Program-made: the position numbers and the translations under genes
Shown: in pieces, positions 57,181 to 64,000 of the stretch
Position numbering within the stretch: position 1 is the stretch's first letter
Layout of the letters: every line of letters starts with the position of its first letter
Source: Dermacentor variabilis
Lineage: Eukaryota; Arthropoda; Arachnida; Ixodida; Ixodidae
NCBI RefSeq assembly: GCF_050947875.1
Contig: NC_134569.1
Span: 22,605,631-22,669,630, forward strand
Reading direction: 5' to 3'
Length of the DNA stretch: 64,000 nucleotides
Notes under the pieces: generated by a model
Told to the model about the DNA's origin: nothing
Database searches by the model: none
Seen by the model: the letters and a program-made list of their open reading frames with translations, nothing else

Positions 57181-57575
57181 ATTCACTGAAGGTGCGCTGG
57201 AAGGTAGTGCAGCGTTGAAAACTAGCGTCGCCGGCTTGATGACATTAGGCGCGTGTTGCGGCACTTCCGAGTACGGCGCCGATTCTGCGGCACCCATGCG
57301 CCTAGGAACGCGCTGTCGGACATATGGCTCGTGCCGGTGTTCTTCGTTGCCTACCGCCGTGGTATAGGCGTAGATGCGCTGCGGAGCGCAGTAGAACCAC
57401 GCGATATTGTGCGTGATATTTAGCACATAGGTATCCCACGGGATGCCTGTTCTCTCTGGACAACAGCGAAGCCTCAACACAGCACTGATTCTTCGAAGAA
57501 AATAGAAAATTATCTCTCACCGAATAAGCAGAGCCGCTCGGTGGGACTTCTTCTCCTTCTTTCCGGCACACGTTG

Positions 57576-59389
57576 TAATTGATTTAAGTCAGCCAGTACG
57601 CAAAGCCTAACATTTTGATAGAAGCATGGTGTCTCGTGCCATTCTTTTTTTTAGAAATGCAGCGATATAATAAAAATTTGCAAATAAGTGCATTGCTTTT
57701 CCAGTTATTGTGTTTCATCACTGTGGAAAAATGTCGTACAGAAAAATTTTAACTGCATAACACAAGCTTTTGTGGCACCTTTGAGTGCTTAGTTCTTGAA
57801 ACTGGTGCTAGGCAGAAAAATATAGGGGTTATGCTTAGAGCCCCGATGAACTTCAGTTATTTGCACATTGTGTGATTAACTATATGTGAAGCACTCAATA
57901 TATTTTTATTATTAATAATAGTGGCGATTATTGCGCAAATATATGATGTCCGCCGCTGTTACGAAGCTTGGTTAACAAAAATTATCATATTGTCGCGGAT
58001 GCTCAATGTTTAATAATTTGGGACAATCGTCGTAGAAACACGCGGTATAGAGTGGTCATTGGGAATTTCTGTTCATGACAAATTTGGAAAGCAATGTAGG
58101 CTATGAGCGCGCGACTTGACTCCACGGGCGCTGGGAAAGGAAGGTGATAGCACTTCGCGCCAACGGCGAATGCAAATGACGAGAGGCGTAAAGTATTTGG
58201 TACATGTCACTAGCCCGATCGCAAAATTCACTGCGCTCGGCTGCTGCTGAGTATTCATCACGTTGGGCCGCCCTTTTGATCAAATAGAAGTCGAGCGGTT
58301 CGGTCAGGCTAAACACTTAGTCTGTGTGCTGGGTATCTTAGCCACAAGGTCCCTCTATTCCCGTCATTTATTGTTAGCGACTCGAAGTACATGGCGACCA
58401 GAGTCGTGCCGCCATATATACTGAGGAACTCTGTTTTATTCTCGGATTATTCACTCAATATTCAGAAATTTATAAAGCGCATCACGCTATATCAACACCG
58501 CGAAGATATTCCTTCCCTTCGAAGCTTTTCTTCTTTAAAGCGGGGATATTCTGGATGATATTCGACTGCATAATATGTTATCTTCATCGTTCCTTTATTT
58601 GCGGTGGCGGTGCAGCCGTCAGGCTAGTGCCTGCACGAGGCAGGCTTCATCTCACAAGAGGCTACTGCGCAGTTGGCAACCATGACGATAAAATAAATGT
58701 TTGCAGGTATGCACATCGCTGAAGCTTCAGGGGTCTCTCTCTGAAAATAGTCCTGAATAGTCTTAAGTAGCATACGTACCGCATGTTGTGGTGACGAATT
58801 CACTGGCGAGTGCTAGTTGGGAAACCTCCAAGACGCAAGTGGCTGGTCCATAGTCTGAACCGCCGGCTCCTACGTGCAGGTCTAACGTACCTTCAGTAGT
58901 GCAACCTCCTCTCCGCTCGAGGTCACACTCAAGACCCACGCATTGTGCCCTTCATGTTTAGCGCGGATTGCTTTAAAGTTTCTTTTTTTCTTCTGATCGT
59001 TGTATTGTTGACTGCCTTAGATGGTTAACTGCGTAATCTGTCATTCAAATATTTTACTCTGAATTGCCCAGCCAAATTGATAGTTAAAATTTCTCTATGT
59101 TTTATTTTATCCTGCATTCACATTTATATCTTTTATCGTTCCCTGCATCCTATGTATTCTCTTTTACTGTATCCCGTGCTGTATTCCAGTTATAATTTTG
59201 TGTTCACTCCTTCTGTGTCTTGCACAAAGACGGCAGAATCTAGAAGTAAAATAAATAAAAGACCGCCAGTATTTTCTGTGAGGAAACGCGCCGGGTGAGA
59301 AAGCCGTCCCACGATAGGATCCGCAATCTGCTGGCTGTGTGATCACCAGCGGCCTTCTGTGAGAAAAAGGAAAAGGTCTCCAGCCGTCT
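57576..59389. other. No gene recognised
   Basis: AT-rich with no coding similarity or repeat partner that I could find. Confidence 0.35.
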
Positions 59390-60560
59390 TATGTCTTTGC
59401 GGCAATTATCTCCCGTAGAAATGGTGCCGGGCAGGAAGAGTCAAGCCGCCGCTCTCGCACTCGTCGCAGGGGTTTCTTGAATCGATAGGCCGCCACCGGG
59501 TAAGGGCCTATTAACACGTGGTCCTGGGTGCGCTGAGGGCCGCTCATTACACCGCAATGTATTTGTGTCCTGTGACACACAGTGAATACGCGAATGCATC
59601 CACACATCGTTACACATTCTTCTTCTATTCCATCATCGTCCTACAGCCCATTTTTTTGTTACCCCTTCACCTCTGCCAGCTCGTCCACTCGCTTCTCTAA
59701 GTCTAGCAGCTAACGAATGGGTGCTGTAACCTCGGAGAGATGCGGTAAGAACCTGCCCGAGTGATCGGCCATGGCCAAAAGTCTGCGGACACCACCGACG
59801 TGAACCGGAGGTTCCATGCGTTTGACGGCTGCGAGCTTTTCTGGATCGGGCGAATTCCCGTTTGCTTTTAAAAAGCAGCGCTGAAAAGTTGAACCACAGA
59901 GACGGGAACAGCACATACGAAGCGCATCTATCGACTGTTATCCCGTAACCGCTGATGATCGCTCCGAGGAAGTGGATGCTCGTGACGCCCAATTTGCGGT
60001 TTGACTTGTTCAGGATTAACCGCTCCTTTCGCAGACGGCCCAGGACGGCTTCTAGGCGCCTGTAATCCTCGGCATGGTCCTGGCCGAAAACTAAGATGTC
60101 GCCAATCATTTTAACTACGCCGTCTTGGCCCCCAGAAATGTATACCTCATTTAAGATGTTATGCTCAATGGGACCCTGTGATAGCAATAGCGTCTGAATG
60201 GAATGATGAAGATGGTAATTTCTTTAGTCTCGTATGCCAGTTTCATTTGATGCAAACTGGACGTTGTGCCGAGCTTCGAGAACACTTGCACGCTATCTAA
60301 ATGTTGCGAAACTTGGTCCGCGGTCGGCAAGATGTGACGTTCTCGTATAACACGACCTTTCTAAGCTTTGTAAAGTCGGCGCAAATGTGGTATTAGCCCG
60401 ACGCCCTCGGTACCACGACAATGCCGGCGTACCACGGAGTAGGCCTTGTGACCCGCCTAATCACGCCTTCGACCTTGAGCTTATCGAGCTCTCTTTTCAC
60501 GACACCGTGTTATGGAATTGGTACTTGTCGTGGGACTAGCAGGAAGTAGGTCTGGCTCTC
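59390..60560 (-). pseudogene. Ty3/Gypsy-type pol fragment (reverse transcriptase), decayed
   Basis: Minus strand from about 60530: a P-I-P-x-x-x-V-V-K-R-E-L-D-K-L block, then KVEGVIRRVTRPTPWYAGIV, the RT start of Gypsy elements. The catalytic motif region continues as VKMIGDILVFGQDHAEDYRR (60107-60048), where the usual first D of the (Y/I)DD motif is G, then LGVTSIHFLGAIISGYGI. A frame change and about 70 bp of foreign-looking sequence (59875-59945) follow. SPDPEKLAAVKRMEPPVHVG and VRRLLAMADHSGRFLPHLSE (frame 59916-59710) then give the connection to RNase H. No integrase, protease or LTR could be shown. Confidence 0.8.
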
Positions 60561-60959
60561 GACGTATGGAGCACGTTTTCCGAAGTTCGCCTAAGCCACG
60601 GAACAGCTGGTCCCACGTCGCGCCATTGTGTGCTGAAAGAGCGTAGGTTAGGGCGTGTTGGTATTCCATAACTGAGGTTTTCTAGCGCACGAAAAGGGAC
60701 GAAAGACAGTGGCAAGACGCGGACGCAGCGCTGTGTCTGCGTCTTGCCGCTGTTTTCCGTCCGGGGAAGCGTGCTCTTCTTGCACCCCAGCGGCCCGGGT
60801 TTGATTCCCACCCAGACCCAAATGTACTAAATTTTCTTTTCAAAGCCATTAATTTACTTTGTTTACAAGAACCTCCATGAGAAATTAGACGTCCATCTGA
60901 GAATTTATTAACGTTTTCCTTCTTTTTTTTCACTCCTTGCGACGTCGGCCATTCTGAGT

Positions 60960-61055
60960 ACCATCGCTTGATCACGTCGGATTTTCTGCATCATGGGACA
61001 GATAATATTATCGCGTTAAAATTGCAGCGCTTCATCACGTTCCCGAAAACTGTAA
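60960..61055 (+). repeat. Interspersed repeat, partner at 4760-4950
   Basis: 'cacgtcggattttctgcatc' and the following AT-rich 'gggacagataatattatcgcgttaa' region (positions 60975-61019) correspond to 4811-4866. It immediately precedes the family X copy 3 boundary. Confidence 0.4.
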
Positions 61056-61059
61056 AAAA

Positions 61060-61240
61060 TTTGGAGGACGCTTAAGCTTCGCCTTTAAGAGCGGAACGTG
61101 ATATTGATCAAAGGTCCCTAACTACTTCTCACGCTTCTCGGAAATTGCAGCTTATGCAACAGTAATGTTTACAGGGAAACGCTGGCGGCGAACGCGATGC
61201 ACGAAGGCGAGCTTTCTGGTAGAAACGGGCCCTCTTGCGT
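61060..61240 (-). repeat. Interspersed repeat family X, copy 3
   Basis: On the minus strand this matches 31815-32005 almost collinearly: 'gtttctaccagaaagctcgc', 'cttcgtgcatcgcgttcgcc', 'ttaaaggcgaagcttaagcg' and 'tcctccaaattttttac'. Divergence is roughly 10-15 percent. It separates the pol and gag remnants of the Gypsy element. Confidence 0.85.
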
Positions 61241-61639
61241 GGGCCGCGATGCTGCGATGGCGAGCGCCATCTGTAGCTTTTGCAAAGAACCGGGCGCGCC
61301 GCTTTATGACCTCTCTATGAATGGTAGAAACGCTGTAAAAGGGGCTTGCATTTTTAGTTTCTGCGTAACAGAATTATGTGTTCTTGTATATTCAAGTTAC
61401 AGTCCGACGCTATCATGTCTGTCGGTTGTGTGTAAGTCGTACTTTACGATTCTTCTGACGTATTTTGCCTTGAGATATTCAATTAGTTCAGTAACTTTCT
61501 TGCGCAACATGGAGGGCCTGCGTGATTGGGTATGCGTTGTTCGACATGATTTTACTCGAAACGACGGTCGACGCTGTACGCGGTACGCCAGATCTTCGGC
61601 AACGCGGGGCCTTCAGCGATCGCGTTAAAACGTGTCAGC

Positions 61640-62020
61640 TGAGTCACCTGTCTCAACGTTGCACTTGCCGGTGGAGCTTCTCGTACAGCTCAATGGCGGG
61701 ATGTGCGAAGAGCGCATCGAGCTTGCGGACGATGGCGCTGCACCACTTCGTCGCGCACTTGCATCGAAGATGAAATGTCCCGTGTCTTGGTTCCCATGCA
61801 GTAAAGGAACGCCCTGACGCGAATTTCGTCGTTGATAGCGTGGAAGCTCGTTGCAAAACAGTAGTCGTCGAACTGTTGACCTCATCTTTCCCATGCCGCC
61901 GGGTTTTCCAAGTTAAACTGCGGCGGCGGTTGTAGGCTGGGTGCTGCGACTATCTTGATTTTCCTGTCGTTGGCTTTAAGTGGTTTGCTGTCTTTGCCGA
62001 CCTGAGGCATCGTCGAGTTG
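61640..62020 (-). pseudogene. Ty3/Gypsy-type gag fragment
   Basis: On the minus strand MPQVGKDSKPLKANDRKIKI starts at about 62010. PPPQFNLENPAAWER then ends at a stop where a tryptophan-containing motif is expected. After a shift QFDDYCFATSFHAINDEI and VRAFLYCMGTKTRDI follow. A 'F-x-x-x-N-P-x-x-W-x-x-W' start and a helical 'R-x-x-x-F-L-Y-x-x-G' segment are typical of tick Gypsy capsid domains. The remainder of gag and the zinc knuckle are missing. Together with the pol fragment at 59.4-60.5 kb it marks one interrupted element. Confidence 0.7.
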
Positions 62021-62129
62021 AAGCAAGGGCAACTCTCTGACGCTATGTAGTGGTCTGAGGAATGTGGCAGCGTTCGGCTGGACCAGCAAGGAAGTGCCCG
62101 GCATAGTTTATGCCAAGAATATCTACACA

Positions 62130-62555
62130 CAAACATGAACGATTGGTAATACCGTCCGGTGATGTGCTAGTACCATGCTAGTGAAGCCACTGTACTTTAA
62201 ACAAAGTACACTACAACACCAGCGAGGACTAGCAGGGCTAAGGCTCGTTAAGTACACGCCAGCCGCTCTGCTGTTCTTCAACTATGAGTTCTCTCTCTCG
62301 AGCGAGCACGGCTGGATTTCCCTTATCTTCGTGCACTGTTCACTTGCCCACTTTTGATTTTCTTGATTCTTGTTTTCTTTAATGATTGCTGAACATAGCT
62401 TAAGCAAACTACAAAGCAACGGTCTTCGCCAGCAACAGGTCTTGCCTTGTCTTTTCCCTCTGAGGTATCGCATTTTTTTCACCCGTTTGCACTTGTGCTT
62501 CACAGGCAAAGCACGCTTTACAGGAACAAAAAGAAGGAAAAATGTCACGTGAATG
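62130..62555. other. No gene recognised
   Basis: No domain seen. The sequence 'ctagtac' near 62167 and 'ctagtgaa' near 62178 border short AT-rich segments only. Confidence 0.35.
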
Positions 62556-62700
<145 letters not shown>

Positions 62701-63144
62701 CAGTGGGCACGCGCGTGTGTTTGTGCGTGATACCAGAAGCATGAATGGCTTCATTTTTGTGTCGTACGTGACTGAAGTGTGTCAGTAGGACCTAACACAT
62801 CAACCAAGGCGATTGAATCAGCGAATTGGAAGTATGGGAGGCTTCATATATAAACGCGAGACCAATATGCAGAGCCTTCGAAAAGTCTACTGCACTAGCA
62901 CTGGCCTCTACATCTATGTAAGTGAGATCGTACATTTGTATATAGCTCCCACGCGCCTGTGCGCCTCCACCTTTTTGTCGTACTCGGAAAAAAGAGATAC
63001 AAATATTCATTCGTGATCTTTCAGCAGGCGCATCCTTCAACCGGTCGGTGCACAGCCCTTATCTGCACACTCTTCTTGTCGCGCAACGCCCTGCGTAGAC
63101 GCGCATATGCAGCTACGCGCATTTGCGTAAACCTATGCTTTAGC

Positions 63145-63151
63145 CGTGCGC

Positions 63152-63209
<58 letters not shown>
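63145..63209 (+). repeat. (GCGT)n microsatellite
   Basis: About 16 tandem GCGT units. Alternating purine-pyrimidine sequence of this kind can adopt Z-DNA. Confidence 0.97.
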
Positions 63210-64000
63210 TCAATTCATCGCTTTAATATTGAAATTTTCACATTGTGAATTACCCTAGCGTCGCAAATTTTGCATAAAGGAAGGCGACGTCAGAACAAAC
63301 CTAGACATGCCGCTGTATTGCAGACTTACATAAAGAGGCGAACAAGTAGTAAGTGCAGTCGGTCGGAAATCTACGCGGCGTCATCTGGTATTTTTTCTAC
63401 GTTTCAGTAGGGAACTGCTGACTGTCTCACAGATTGCAGTTGTGAGTGGAAGTTCATTACCTCGTACAGTGACGCGCTAATGGGCAGGTAAGAACTTAGT
63501 GTAGTCCCTACCAACCTAGTATTTAACACACCACAGCGTTAAAAACCACCAAGCAAGTTATACAACTTGTTTCCTTCATGAACTTTTTTGCACTGTGCAC
63601 ATATGAATCTGCGGTAGCTGTGTAAACCAGAGAATTTCTTTAAGTGCTAGCGTTTCTTTCTTAAGACACTGGCGCTCTTTCATGTGACTTAACTACTTGT
63701 ACCGCAGTTAGCATGTCCAAACGCATTGATTTCTTTTAAATATATTTTTCATTGTTCCGTATAAAGTTCGGCGGAGCTGCTTCCCGGAGTTATTAGGCGC
63801 TGCAAAGGCAGCAGATGCGAAAGTAAAGGTATAATAGTAATTACTGTACTGTATATATCCCGTGTTTTAGTGTTTATCGTCCAACTTCAGTGGATGCTTC
63901 GACATTCGATGTTGTGTAAATAGCATTTTAAACCGGATTTCTACAAATTCTTGCACAAGACGAAGCATAAAGCTGCGCCTCACTTGATCCCGATTGCACG
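63210..64000. other. No gene recognised
   Basis: AT-rich sequence to the end of the window, with no domain, repeat partner or RNA gene seen. Confidence 0.35.

Larger units (their letters stand above)
52100..57575 (-). mobile_element. Second near full-length I-like LINE (LINE copy 2), decayed
   Basis: Minus-strand order: gag ORF1 with CCHC knuckles (57180-56213), endonuclease (55791-55104), reverse transcriptase (54853-53552), connection (53426-53139) and RNase H plus C-terminal zinc motif (52931-52150). The layout and length match LINE copy 1, but protein motifs differ enough to be another family (gag AETSESEAKKL versus ASQGVELL). Every domain is broken and RNase H has lost catalytic residues, so this copy is older. 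The 3' limit near 52100 and 5' limit near 57575 are estimates. Confidence 0.85.

Overview
The window looks like intergenic or intronic nuclear DNA of an ixodid (hard) tick. This is inferred from the repeats. There are several copies of a tRNA-derived SINE that I recognise as the tick Ruka family, RNase H-bearing non-LTR retrotransposons, an RTE-type LINE whose 3' end runs into GAT repeats, CR1-like and Penelope-like remnants, and many long microsatellites. I see no prokaryotic operon, no rRNA, no canonical tRNA and no CRISPR. I find no complete host gene. At most there are GC/CpG-rich promoter-like patches (about 2.4-2.8 kb, 5.27-5.45 kb, 23.4-24.0 kb, 37.0-37.8 kb, 47.8-48.0 kb), one possible host first exon with a good splice donor (36992, minus) and one possible host terminal exon (6214-6399, plus).

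Layout. 1-7.4 kb is mostly unannotated, with an RTE 3' scrap (792-868), a dispersed repeat whose second copy lies at 7.4 kb, and two CRE-containing GC-rich patches. 7.54-12.87 kb holds a nearly full-length I/R1-like LINE on the minus strand (gag with CCHC knuckles, endonuclease, reverse transcriptase, RNase H); its gag, EN and RT are broken but a 465-codon RNase H reading frame is open. 13.4-14.95 kb holds a 5'-truncated LINE with a second LINE 3' end inserted head-on, bounded by a 13-bp target-site duplication. 18.4-21.8 kb carries three more 5'-truncated RNase H LINE ends in both orientations. 22-28 kb is a SINE and microsatellite zone with a second RTE fragment. 31.0-32.8 kb is a dense cluster: a palindrome, a multi-copy interspersed repeat, a MITE-like element with 26-bp terminal inverted repeats and an internal perfect hairpin, and a Ruka tail with a 13-bp target duplication. 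34.0-35.9 kb is the longest RTE copy. 39.3-40.7 kb holds a 310-bp fold-back, a LINE 3' tail, a Penelope-like RT fragment and a 126-bp gapless palindrome. 42-47 kb contains a LINE scrap and CR1-like LINE pieces with a Ruka SINE between them. 52.1-57.6 kb is a second, more decayed I-like LINE on the minus strand. 59.4-62.1 kb is a broken Ty3/Gypsy element on the minus strand (gag and pol fragments) interrupted by interspersed repeats. The last 2 kb are microsatellites and unassigned DNA.

Nothing here suggests a cooperating gene system. The window is a record of repeated retrotransposition and decay: polymerase genes carry stops, frameshifts and lost catalytic residues, while short non-autonomous elements keep clean ends. 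The most useful points are the intact RNase H frame, the two insertions dated by target duplications, the MITE-like element, the closely spaced fold-backs around a Penelope-like fragment, and the possible host exons.
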